Shown one piece after another: positions 43,997 to 52,333 of a stretch of 64,000 bases of DNA (within the stretch, counting starts at the first letter, position 1; the number at the start of each line of letters is the position of its first letter). The notes under the pieces are model-generated. The model did no database searches and was not told the DNA's origin. It saw only the letters and a program-made list of their open reading frames with translations. Position numbers and translations under genes: made by a program. The stretch is from Bacteroidales bacterium (lineage in GTDB: Bacteria; Bacteroidota; Bacteroidia; Bacteroidales; UBA1402), in assembly GCA_021373135.1 (NCBI GenBank), contig JAJFTH010000010.1, positions 124,001 to 188,000 of the forward strand. Reading direction: 5' to 3'.

Positions 43997-44470
43997 ATGA
44001 AAAAGCTACTGTTCTTATTTTTGTTGATAGTTCCAATTTACTTATATGCTCAAAACGATACAATTCCAGGGATAGAATTCAGTAAATTTAAATTAAGTTG
44101 GTTTAATGTAATGGGAATGAGGGGCGGTTCTGGTAGCCAAACGCTTAACCTGAACTTTAAGAATCTTTCGGATAAGGCATTGAAATATGTTTATGTGGAA
44201 TATTGGGGAGTTGATCCTGTTGGAGAGATCCAAACGGATGATTTTAGAAGGAGGGATTTCTCGGTTAAATGCACTGGCCCATTTATCCCTAATAAAGTTT
44301 ACAAACAAGAAGTTCAGATAGCTTTGTTTTATGCTATAAAACTTACAGCATACCCTCATAGCATTACTTTGACTTATATGGATAATTCGGAAAAAGAAAT
44401 TGAGATAATAAAAGATAATTTAAATTCTATTTTTCCGAGCGTGCCTTATATAGAGATAGGGAACAAGTAA
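43997..44470 (+). CDS. Exported hypothetical protein
   Basis: 157 residues with a signal peptide (MKKLLFLFLLIVPIYLYAQ). The mature part is a single beta-sandwich-like domain: LNLNFKNLSDKALKYVYVEYWGV and AYPHSITLTYMDNSEKEIEI. No lipobox. It is the last gene before the right boundary, 24 bp after the HIRAN gene. It could act at the cell surface, for example in superinfection exclusion, but this is only inference. Confidence 0.6.
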   Translation: MKKLLFLFLLIVPIYLYAQNDTIPGIEFSKFKLSWFNVMGMRGGSGSQTLNLNFKNLSDKALKYVYVEYWGVDPVGEIQTDDFRRRDFSVKCTGPFIPNKVYKQEVQIALFYAIKLTAYPHSITLTYMDNSEKEIEIIKDNLNSIFPSVPYIEIGNK

Positions 44471-44560
44471 AACTAAAATAATTTAGCTTTTTTTGTTCCC
44501 TTCTTTTTGTCGAAACGTACAGAATTATCTATTGCATAGAATAGCTGAACATATTGTATT

Positions 44561-44582
44561 TTGTTACCCATTTGTTACCCAT
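44561..44582. repeat. Tandem 11-bp repeat near the right end
   Basis: TTGTTACCCAT occurs twice without spacer (44561-44571, 44572-44582), 60 bp from the right attachment core. The shared GTTAC core recalls the array at 30022-30062, suggesting arm-type sites for the integrase. Confidence 0.6.
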
Positions 44583-44641
44583 CAATATTCAAACACCACA
44601 CTTACTACTGATTATTAGAACATTACAATAATACAATCACA

Positions 44642-44659
44642 TTCTGTATCGGGAAATGA
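44642..44659 (+). repeat. Right attachment site, second copy of the mnmE 3' end
   Basis: TTCTGTATCGGGAAATGA also reads FCIGK-stop. It differs from the left copy at positions 3 and 12, both synonymous changes. Upstream sequence is unrelated to mnmE, so this is a displaced 3' end and not a second gene. Confidence 0.75.
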
Positions 44660-44889
44660 TCGTGTTTTGCTCGCTCCCCCCTACCGCAGAGCAGCGGGGA
44701 ATGCGCTCACCGGAATTCAAAGGGTTTCTTAATCGGCTTTTTGCCTCACAGCTATCCTTTGCTTAATCTCTCAAGCATCCATTGGTGTAAACGGCATTTG
44801 GCAGTACAGTGATTTCGGCTAATTTCCGAAGTATTTTTCAGCATTTTATTTCGCTGTAATTAATGCATTGAATGTTTTTTCAAGACCGA
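44660..44889. other. Sequence right of the element without a clear gene
   Basis: 230 bp, presumably the chromosomal DNA that lay downstream of mnmE before insertion. A GTG-started run of 34 codons at 44662-44766 (ends LFASQLSFA) has no recognisable family. GC-rich around 44675-44705, with a short CCCC/GGGG hairpin. With the 171 bp from 44471 to 44641 inside the element, the gap between genes totals about 420 bp. Confidence 0.4.
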
Positions 44890-45519
44890 CTAATTAAGTT
44901 TGTAGGAAATTGTAAACAGTATTGGTGTACTTGAAAAATTGTACCCAATCCCTGTGTTTTTAGATGTTGACTCACTGGTGACAAAACTTCCATCATATTG
45001 TCCGAATGAATACTTTTCATTTCTTTTGGTCGACCAATAACTCATTCCGGGATTCAATTCGGCACCAATTGAAAACTTATTATTTATCACATAATTGACT
45101 CCAAGAACCAAGTACAATCCTGGGGAATAATTTGAATACTCAACATTCGTATTACTATTTGCTGTAGACGAAGGTTTGTAGTCATTGCTCGAGTGAGTGT
45201 AGCTAAATGATAAATCTGCTCCGTATCTAAACTCAAAATTCTTATAAATTGATTTTCTAAATTCCTTTCCAACTCTTAAGGCTATTCCAATATTATTAAC
45301 ATTAGTTGATGAACTATCTGCTCTCGAATCTTGATTGCTGCCTGACAAATTAAATGCACTGAACCGCCATAAAGATTCACTGGAACCTACTTTGTATGAT
45401 AATCCAAAAGTATCAAAATTATTAGTTATCAGCCCTATTTCTTTTTGGTTTACAGACTGTTGTGCCATAAAAGGAACAGATATGGCCGCAAAAAAAAAGA
45501 TTAGCAATTTTTTTTTCAT
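44890..45519 (-). CDS. Outer-membrane beta-barrel protein
   Basis: 209 residues with a signal peptide (about 1-19, ending MAQQS). The mature part shows eight or so amphipathic strands separated by Ser/Asn-rich loops. It ends in TPILFTISYKLN, a C-terminal strand typical of small outer-membrane barrels of the OmpX/OprF-like class. Substrate and function are unknown. It is transcribed toward the mobile element. Confidence 0.75.
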   Translation of the reverse strand: MKKKLLIFFFAAISVPFMAQQSVNQKEIGLITNNFDTFGLSYKVGSSESLWRFSAFNLSGSNQDSRADSSSTNVNNIGIALRVGKEFRKSIYKNFEFRYGADLSFSYTHSSNDYKPSSTANSNTNVEYSNYSPGLYLVLGVNYVINNKFSIGAELNPGMSYWSTKRNEKYSFGQYDGSFVTSESTSKNTGIGYNFSSTPILFTISYKLN

Positions 45520-45840
45520 TTCTCTAGTTTATTGGTTTGTTGTATTTTTTTCAGCCGCTAATCTACAACTTTTTTAATGATTATATGATTAAATATTTAA
45601 ATATTCAATAAACTATTCATATACTTGAAATAAAACAGAATAAACTTTTATATTATGTAGACAAAAAGTTACAACCTAATTTCTAAATCTCATCGCTGAA
45701 ATATTCTGACATCTCTCAATCATAAAATCAATAATCTCTATTCCTTTCTTGCAGGATATGCAAAGAAATTGTATGCTTCTACTCAAATTTAGCTATAGTT
45801 GCCGCCAAAACACCACTAATTTCAGAAGAGACAGTAATCT
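45520..45840. other. Intergenic region without gene
   Basis: 320 bp of AT-rich DNA between the beta-barrel gene start and the M50 protease stop. I see no tRNA-like, terminator-like or repeated structure worth naming. Confidence 0.4.
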
Positions 45841-46482
45841 TCAATGAAAAGCCATCAACTTCATAAAAAAGAAAGTGACAGAATTGATCATTCCCGATAA
45901 ATGCAGGATGTTGATATGCAGATAATTTTCGGCCAGAATAATGATTAACAGAGCCAAGGTGCCGTATTTGTATAAATTGGTCATCAGCCTGGGATTGATT
46001 TCTTTCAAAAATGTCAGATAAAGGTGCGAACCGTCAAGCGGAGGCAGCGGAATCAGATTAAAAATAAATAAGCTGATGTTGATTACACCCCAAACCACAA
46101 TCAGGTTGACAATTCCCAAACCTACATTTGTACTGTTGAAGTATGCCAAGAAATAGAGACCACGGGCAATCAAAAAAAGGAGAAAGGCTGTCACCAAGTT
46201 GGATAACGGGCCTGCAATGGAAATCAATATTTCATCACGGTGTTTGTGCTTCAGATTCTCGGGGTTGAAAGTTACAGGCTTTGCCCATCCGAACCCGGCT
46301 ACAACAATCAGGAAAAAGCCAAGCCAATCTATATGTTTCAATGGGTTCAGCGTCAAACGCCCTTCGTCTCTGGCCGTATGATCTCCCAGGCGGGAAGCCA
46401 TATACGCATGTGAAAACTCATGTACCGTGAGACCGATGATGGCTGCAGGCATTATCTTTATCATTACAAAGGCATCTATCAT
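45841..46482 (-). CDS. Site-2 protease family (M50) membrane metalloprotease
   Basis: 213 residues, almost entirely membrane-embedded. The zinc motif GLTVHEFSHAYMASRLGD (HExxH) sits near residue 20, and the third ligand lies in NLIPLPPLDGSHLY near residue 145. This is the compact form without PDZ or CBS domains. Such enzymes cleave transmembrane substrates within the bilayer. It starts 10 bp after the M13 peptidase stop, so both may be one leftward unit. Confidence 0.9.
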   Translation of the reverse strand: MIDAFVMIKIMPAAIIGLTVHEFSHAYMASRLGDHTARDEGRLTLNPLKHIDWLGFFLIVVAGFGWAKPVTFNPENLKHKHRDEILISIAGPLSNLVTAFLLFLIARGLYFLAYFNSTNVGLGIVNLIVVWGVINISLFIFNLIPLPPLDGSHLYLTFLKEINPRLMTNLYKYGTLALLIIILAENYLHINILHLSGMINSVTFFFMKLMAFH

Positions 46483-46492
46483 ACTTCTCAGA

Positions 46493-48541
46493 CTACCAGA
46501 TACTTACAATCTGCTCTTTCGAACGCCACATCTTGTCACCTTCTTTAACGCCAAAAGCTTGATAAAATTCCGGCATATTGGACAAGGGGCCTATGACTCT
46601 CCATTTTGCAGGTGCATGTTCATTGCTTTTCACCTGGTTTGCCATAGCTTCGGGACGAATGTTTTGCATCCAGGCCAGTGCATAACCAAGAAAATAACGT
46701 TGGCTGGGATTCAAACCGGCAATCAATTCGTTGTGCTTGAATTGCTTTGTCTTCTTGAAAGCTTCATATCCCATAATCACTCCGCCCAAATCGGCGATAT
46801 TTTCCCCTTGGGTCAATGCTCCATTGATATGCAAATTGTCAACAACCACATAATCGTTGAATTGCTTCACAATCATTTTTGTTTTTTGAGTAAACTTTGT
46901 ATTGTCCTCGCTTGTCCACCAGTTGCTCAGGTTTCCGACCTCATTGTACTTGCAACCCTGATCGTCGAAACCATGAGTTATTTCATGCCCGAAGGTTGCA
47001 CCGATGATGGCATACAGTATCGCATCATCGGCCATCTTGCTTTCATAACCCGGAACAATGATGTTGCAGCCGGGAATGACGATTTCGTTGTTGGAAGGAT
47101 TATAATAGGCGTTGTAGGTCTGTGGCTCCATCCCCCACTCCGTGCGGTCTACAGGTTTTCCATATTTGCGGATCATATAGTTGAAACCCCATTTATTGGC
47201 ACTCATGACATTCTTCACGTAAGAAGTGCGGTCTATCTGCATGGTACTGAGATCTTTCCATTTTTCAGGATAACCCACTTTCATTATCACGGCATGAAGC
47301 TTTTTCAACGCTTTTTCTTTGGTTGTTGCACTCATCCAATCGAGTACCTTGATGCGTTCGGCAAAAACCGTTTTGATGGCCTCCCCTATTTCTACCAACT
47401 TTTCTTTGGTGCCTTTCGGCAGATACTCTTTCACGTAGACCTGCCCGATCAATTCTCCAAGCGACTCGTCGGTTTGTTCCACCACCCGTTTCCATCTGGG
47501 TTTCGGTTCTTTGATACCACGCAAAACGGATGAATAAAAGCTAAAATCTTCCAGATAAGTTTTATCATCCAAATAAGGAGACAAGCCACTCAGCATTTGA
47601 AATTTAAGGTAATTTTTCCAGTCATCAACCGTATATTTATTCAGATAACCGTTTAAAGCAGTAATAAATTCAGGTTGACCGACAATGACGGTATCGACTT
47701 TTTCCAATCCTACCCCACTCATAAAAACCTTCCAGTCTATATTCGGAGTCAATTTTGTCAACGCGCTGAATGACATTTTGTGGTAATTGGCAAAGGGATC
47801 GCGGGTATCTTCACGTTTGCGCGATGTTTTTGCCAGAGCCGTTTCCATTTCCATCAACCTGACGGCAGCCTGTTTGGCTTTTGATTTTTCGTAGCCCATT
47901 ATCTGAAACATATTGCCCACGTGTACGACAAATCTTTCGCGAATGACCCCAGCCTTGGCATCCGTATCAAAATAGAAATTCCGATCCGGCAAACTTAATC
48001 CACCCTGACTGATATATACCTGATATTTGTTGCTGTTCTTATCGTCCTGACCAATATACATATCAAACAGGGGTGCCGACGACACTGTATGGATGTAAGA
48101 AGCCTCCCTGATAATACCTTTCAAATCCTTTATCTGATCTATTGCCGTAAAATCGCCTTTCAGGTCACTGATCCCTTTTTTATTTAACGAAACGCTATCC
48201 ATTCCCGAATAAAAGAAATCGCCTATTTTCTGTTTGTTGTTTCCTTTTTTGGCATGCTGAATGGCTGCCGACGATTCGCATATCTGACGAATCTGCGCAT
48301 TTACGGTATCCTGAACCAATTGAAAGATGCCGTTGCTTTGTTCGCTGGCCGGAATCGGATTTTGTTTAAACCATTTACCATTGGCATATTGAAAAAAATC
48401 ATCACCGGCTTTGGCTGTTGAATCAATATGTGCAGCAAGGGCGTCTTCCTTTTCAACCGGACATTTTGTTTGTTTGCAGGAGATTATGGCCATCGTGAAT
48501 AAGAGGCCACATAAAAAGGCATTGAAAATATTCTTTGTCAT
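46493..48541 (-). CDS. M13 family zinc metallopeptidase, lipoprotein
   Basis: 682 residues of the neprilysin/PepO type. A lipobox (MAIISC near residue 22) predicts a lipoprotein. Zinc motif HEITHGFDDQG near residue 520 and the third ligand with its partner Asp in GENIADLGG near 580 are intact. The C-terminal VKEGDKMWRSKEQIVSIW is the family ending including the conserved Trp. It degrades peptides in the periplasm or at the surface. Confidence 0.93.
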   Translation of the reverse strand: MTKNIFNAFLCGLLFTMAIISCKQTKCPVEKEDALAAHIDSTAKAGDDFFQYANGKWFKQNPIPASEQSNGIFQLVQDTVNAQIRQICESSAAIQHAKKGNNKQKIGDFFYSGMDSVSLNKKGISDLKGDFTAIDQIKDLKGIIREASYIHTVSSAPLFDMYIGQDDKNSNKYQVYISQGGLSLPDRNFYFDTDAKAGVIRERFVVHVGNMFQIMGYEKSKAKQAAVRLMEMETALAKTSRKREDTRDPFANYHKMSFSALTKLTPNIDWKVFMSGVGLEKVDTVIVGQPEFITALNGYLNKYTVDDWKNYLKFQMLSGLSPYLDDKTYLEDFSFYSSVLRGIKEPKPRWKRVVEQTDESLGELIGQVYVKEYLPKGTKEKLVEIGEAIKTVFAERIKVLDWMSATTKEKALKKLHAVIMKVGYPEKWKDLSTMQIDRTSYVKNVMSANKWGFNYMIRKYGKPVDRTEWGMEPQTYNAYYNPSNNEIVIPGCNIIVPGYESKMADDAILYAIIGATFGHEITHGFDDQGCKYNEVGNLSNWWTSEDNTKFTQKTKMIVKQFNDYVVVDNLHINGALTQGENIADLGGVIMGYEAFKKTKQFKHNELIAGLNPSQRYFLGYALAWMQNIRPEAMANQVKSNEHAPAKWRVIGPLSNMPEFYQAFGVKEGDKMWRSKEQIVSIW

Positions 48542-48696
48542 ATCAAAGGGTTTTATTTGACAGATCTATGAAGCACAAATATAAAGAATATTTTGAGCAC
48601 GTTACCTCAACTCTCATTTATATTAATGTGAGTTCGAAATAAGATCAGAATAAGTGATTCAAAGTTTGACACCATTTATTTTATAGTCTCGAACAG

Positions 48697-49761
48697 TTAT
48701 TGCTTTCGTGTCAATTTATTTATTCTTTCAATAAACTCTTTTTTTGAATCTGTATATTTTTCTCTGTCATTCTTATATTTATCAGCAAGTTTCATTTTAA
48801 GGGTCTCGTATTCTTTTGCTACATCTGCATGTTTTATCAAGTAATCTCTAAACCGAATCTCGTCCCAATCTCCCTTGAATCTGATATGCACATGATATGC
48901 TTGTCCTTTAAAACCTTGAATAGTATATCCTTTTACAAAGGTCAAATGCGGTGAAGGCTTATCAGGCCGTTTGTTAAGTTGATATCCAAGTGATTTAAAA
49001 ACATCCTTTAATTTTTGAATATCAATCTGATCCGATATTTGCAATAAAATATCAATCGTAGGTTTGGCTTTTAATCCTGGAATTGCCGTACTGCCGATAT
49101 GTTCAATACTTACGATTTCCGATTTTAATATAGAATCTCTTATTAACTGCTTTTCCGTTTGATACAAATCAATCCATTTATCCGTGTACTCTTGAATGAT
49201 GATGGGGAATAATCGACCAAATTCCTCTGTCGTCAAATCATTAAGGGATTTATTTGAGTTTGTAGCATCTTTCTGATGCTGAAACTCCTCCAATAGAATC
49301 CCACTTTTTACTAATTCTTCCTCAATCTCGGCAATCTTGATTTGAGCATCTTTATTCCAGTTTGTATGTCCATTTTTTAATAATGATGTTTCAAAACCTT
49401 CTGCCAATCCGCCCAGACAAGTCGCTTTAACGCATCCATGACTGACTAATCCGCCTACTGTTATAGAATTTATGCCCAATGCGGAAAGTACTGTTTTTAA
49501 ATCGGTTTTTTGAAAAGCATTTCCATGACTTTTCTGGACGACGGTATCACTCTCTTGCCTGTCAATCCGTCGGTCGATTTCCCAATCGAATGTGCCGGAT
49601 TTAAGTTGATTATTATTGTGTTGGACAAAAACTATTTTTGAATCCGAATCTCGATATGTTTTTATGGCAGAATTAATTGTTTCAAGGAAAATATCCTCAT
49701 GATATAATGAATTCCTTCTTGTCAATCCATTTTGTATATCAATAATTATCAAGGCTTTCAT
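48697..49761 (-). CDS. Isochorismatase-like hydrolase fused to a GrpB-family domain
   Basis: About 354 residues from ATG 49761 (MKALIIIDIQNGL). Residues 1-165: cysteine-hydrolase fold with Asp in IIDIQNG, Lys in VQKSHGNAF and the nucleophile Cys in VSHGCVKAT. Residues about 185-352: GrpB nucleotidyltransferase-like domain with IEHIGSTAIPGLKAKPTIDILL. The fusion of these two domains is uncommon. It lies 10 bp after the TPR kinase gene, so the pair is probably an operon. Possible roles include conversion of a small amide followed by nucleotidyl transfer, which is speculation. Confidence 0.85.
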   Translation of the reverse strand: MKALIIIDIQNGLTRRNSLYHEDIFLETINSAIKTYRDSDSKIVFVQHNNNQLKSGTFDWEIDRRIDRQESDTVVQKSHGNAFQKTDLKTVLSALGINSITVGGLVSHGCVKATCLGGLAEGFETSLLKNGHTNWNKDAQIKIAEIEEELVKSGILLEEFQHQKDATNSNKSLNDLTTEEFGRLFPIIIQEYTDKWIDLYQTEKQLIRDSILKSEIVSIEHIGSTAIPGLKAKPTIDILLQISDQIDIQKLKDVFKSLGYQLNKRPDKPSPHLTFVKGYTIQGFKGQAYHVHIRFKGDWDEIRFRDYLIKHADVAKEYETLKMKLADKYKNDREKYTDSKKEFIERINKLTRKQ

Positions 49762-49771
49762 ACGGATTCTT

Positions 49772-51700
49772 TCAATTGCCAATCGGTAAGGTAAATTTAA
49801 ATGTACTTCCATTGCCTTGCTCCCCTTCCATCCATATTTTTCCACCGGATTTTTCTATAAATTCTTTACAAGTGATCAATCCCAGACCTGTTCCTTTTTC
49901 AGCAAAAGTACCATCTGTTGAATAGTGGGCATCTATCCTGAACAGTTTTTTTCTGTTTTCTTCGCTAATGCCAATTCCTGTATCAATAACAGAAATTTCA
50001 ATCAAATTATCTTTTTCGACAGAAGTAATACTTACTGTCCCACCGCTATTCGTAAATTTTATAGCATTTGATATTAAATTTCTGATCACGGTCGAAGCAA
50101 TATTTCTATCGACATACACATATTGATTTTCAGGAATTTCCTGATTTAAAGCAATATTTTTCTCTTCCGCACTATTTTTTAGGACAGAAATATTTTTGAT
50201 ACACAATTCTCTTAAGTTGACCCTTTCAGGATTGTTCTGTAATTTACCGGACTGACTTCCTGCCCATAAAAGTAAATTTTGTACCAAATCGAATAAATGA
50301 TGAGAAGATGCATTGATAATCTTGCTAAACTCTACAATGGCATCCCTATCATATTTCTCAGCTTCTGTTACCAATATATCTGAAAACCCGAGTAATGAAC
50401 TAAAAGGCCCTTTGAGATCGTGAGAGATAATTGTAAAAAATTTATCTTTTGTAGCATTTGATTCTTTAAGATCAGCTTCTGATTTTGATATTTTCTGGAT
50501 AGCGATTTCAAGTTGTTTGTTTGTTTTCTTTTTGAGTAGATATCGGTTATATAATATAATGATTAATAATATGATAAATAAGGAACCTATGATCAACGAA
50601 TTTCTTTGTATATTTTGTTTTTTTAATTTTAATACATTTATTTCATTTTCATTTTTTAAAATTTCAATTTCTTTTTCTTTTCTAAAAGTTTGAAATTTTA
50701 CCTCCATTTCTGCAATATTTTTTCCTATTTCTTCCGAAAAAATACTATCCTTAATATCTGAATACAGTTTGTGATATTCGTAAGCTTTTTTGTAATCGCC
50801 TTTAGCATAATATAATTCAGAAAGGGTAACATCGCAATCTTTAATCAAATGTTTTGAATCAATTTCCTGAGCTATTTTTAAGCCTTGATTAAGATATAAG
50901 AATGAATTATTATAATCATGAAGTTTTATATAAACCTCCCCAATATTTCTTGAAACATTGGAAATACTCCATTTATCTCTTATTTTTTCGGAGATTTTTA
51001 CTGATTTTAAATAATATTCCAATGCTTTATGATAGTCTTCTAAATACCAATAAACCATTCCAATATTGTTTAAACAAGGCCCCATAATTTTTGTATTACC
51101 AACTTCAATACAGTTTTTCAACGTCCTTTTATAATACTCCAATGCTTTATCATAATTTGCCAATTTCATATAAGCTATCCCCAGATTGTTAGATAATTTA
51201 TACATAAGTTCCTTATAGCCAATCTTTTCAGCTATATTCCATCCTTTTTGCAAATATTCCAATGCTTTATCATAGTCAGCTAAATGCAGGTAAATACCTC
51301 CAATATTATTATACAATTTTGAAATAGCTTTTTTATCCCCGATTTCTTCTAGAATATTTAACGATTCCATATAATAATTAATTGACTTATCATAATTGCT
51401 TAGAAAATATTGTACTCTGCCAACTCTGTCTAAAGACATAGCAATATCTTTTTTACTTTTATATTTTCTTGCTAATTCAAGAGCCTGGTTTGCATACTCT
51501 AAAGATTTAATATATGATATGGTGTCATAGACTGTTGATAATTCATTTAGAACATCAATTTTTTTTAAGCCAGTGGATGTTTCAAGAAGATGATTTAGGT
51601 CATCAATTTTGGGATCAATAGGCATAGCAGGCAAGACATTAAAAAAAAGGAATGATGACAATATGAATATAATAGGTCTGTTTTTTATGAATGTTACCAT
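49772..51700 (-). CDS. TPR-repeat sensor histidine kinase
   Basis: 642 residues. A signal/anchor at the N-terminus and at least seven TPR units (about 35-330, repeated Y-x-KALEYY patterns) are followed by a coiled coil, one transmembrane segment (about 372-390), HisKA with FFTIISHDLKGPFSSLLGF and a HATPase domain (NLISNAIKFTNSGG, DTGIGISEENR, GTGLGLI). It lacks a receiver domain. The periplasmic TPR domain probably senses a protein or peptide. No response regulator lies beside it, so the partner is unknown. Confidence 0.92.
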   Translation of the reverse strand: MVTFIKNRPIIFILSSFLFFNVLPAMPIDPKIDDLNHLLETSTGLKKIDVLNELSTVYDTISYIKSLEYANQALELARKYKSKKDIAMSLDRVGRVQYFLSNYDKSINYYMESLNILEEIGDKKAISKLYNNIGGIYLHLADYDKALEYLQKGWNIAEKIGYKELMYKLSNNLGIAYMKLANYDKALEYYKRTLKNCIEVGNTKIMGPCLNNIGMVYWYLEDYHKALEYYLKSVKISEKIRDKWSISNVSRNIGEVYIKLHDYNNSFLYLNQGLKIAQEIDSKHLIKDCDVTLSELYYAKGDYKKAYEYHKLYSDIKDSIFSEEIGKNIAEMEVKFQTFRKEKEIEILKNENEINVLKLKKQNIQRNSLIIGSLFIILLIIILYNRYLLKKKTNKQLEIAIQKISKSEADLKESNATKDKFFTIISHDLKGPFSSLLGFSDILVTEAEKYDRDAIVEFSKIINASSHHLFDLVQNLLLWAGSQSGKLQNNPERVNLRELCIKNISVLKNSAEEKNIALNQEIPENQYVYVDRNIASTVIRNLISNAIKFTNSGGTVSITSVEKDNLIEISVIDTGIGISEENRKKLFRIDAHYSTDGTFAEKGTGLGLITCKEFIEKSGGKIWMEGEQGNGSTFKFTLPIGN

Positions 51701-52322
51701 ATCATATTAATTTTAATGGATTATTCTTCACTGTGTACTAACGGCCTGAATGCGGCCTCCTTTAGCGGGTGTGGCTTGAGTGGAGGCATTACATTCGTTG
51801 TTTTCGGGCACACTATCTTGTCTTGTTTTGTAATCAGATTTATAAGTTTTACATCTAAAGCACTAAAATACATAAAAATCAAATCACTTGTTCAATGTTT
51901 GTGATTCTTTATCAACTGGGAGAAAATTCGCTGACAGGCATATCAATAATAGATCGAGCATCGAAGACTGATGCCGTTTGGTGGGTGACATGGAATGTTT
52001 TTTCTTCTTGCAAATGTAGTAACAAATTCTCCCAAAAAGTAACAAATTCTCCCAAAAAGAAACGCTTTTCGCCTCACTTTGTTGCTTCCAGTTTGGAATG
52101 GAAACAGACTATGCCTAATTATTTAATCTTCAACAACTTTTCAATTCTTTATTTGTTATATGAAAATGAAATGGATATCATACAAAACAATCCCACATTG
52201 TTTTGTGAATCAAAATGATGGTACAATGTCAAGCAGCTAAAAGACTGCAAGTAAAACTTTTTTTAATGATTGGCCTCTTCATAAATATTCCACTATATAT
52301 CTGTTGTTTAACCATTAAAAAA
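51701..52322. other. Gene-poor stretch of about 620 bp
   Basis: No convincing coding region. It contains the promoter region of the leftward kinase, the 20-bp tandem duplication at 52019-52058, and the leader of hsp20. Two short open frames (51716-51904 and 51895-52218) have composition unlike neighbouring genes and no recognisable family. The GC-rich part around 51740-51780 may be the trace of a decayed insertion. Confidence 0.4.
52019..52058. repeat. Tandem 20-bp duplication
   Basis: GTAACAAATTCTCCCAAAAA occurs twice in direct succession (52019-52038, 52039-52058), followed by the imperfect start of a third copy (GAAACGC). Non-coding region; could be replication slippage. Confidence 0.8.
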
Positions 52323-52328
52323 AGGAGG
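52323..52328 (+). promoter_or_regulatory. Perfect Shine-Dalgarno before hsp20
   Basis: AGGAGG at 52323-52328 with a 5-bp spacer to ATG 52334. Such strong sites are rare in this window, where starts are preceded by A-rich sequence. It may support very high or heat-linked expression, or reflect acquisition from another phylum. Confidence 0.7.
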
Positions 52329-52333
52329 TAATT

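Larger units (their letters stand above)
29854..44659. mobile_element. Integrated phage-satellite-like element, about 14.8 kb
   Basis: The region is bounded by imperfect 18-bp repeats, starts with a tyrosine integrase and contains phage-type genes: HTH, replication initiator-like, tail-tip-like, CI-like repressor, HK97 capsid, KilA-N and HIRAN. Base composition is visibly AT-rich against both flanks. No terminase large subunit, portal, maturation protease, connector, tape measure or lysis gene is seen. Element size and gene set resemble phage-inducible islands more than a full prophage. A degraded prophage is the main alternative. Seen: gene order and repeats. Inferred: mobility and helper dependence. 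Confidence 0.8.

Noticed and set aside
44660..44889. tRNA gene as integration target at the right boundary
   Set aside because: No cloverleaf or T-arm sequence could be found; the repeat clearly derives from the mnmE end.
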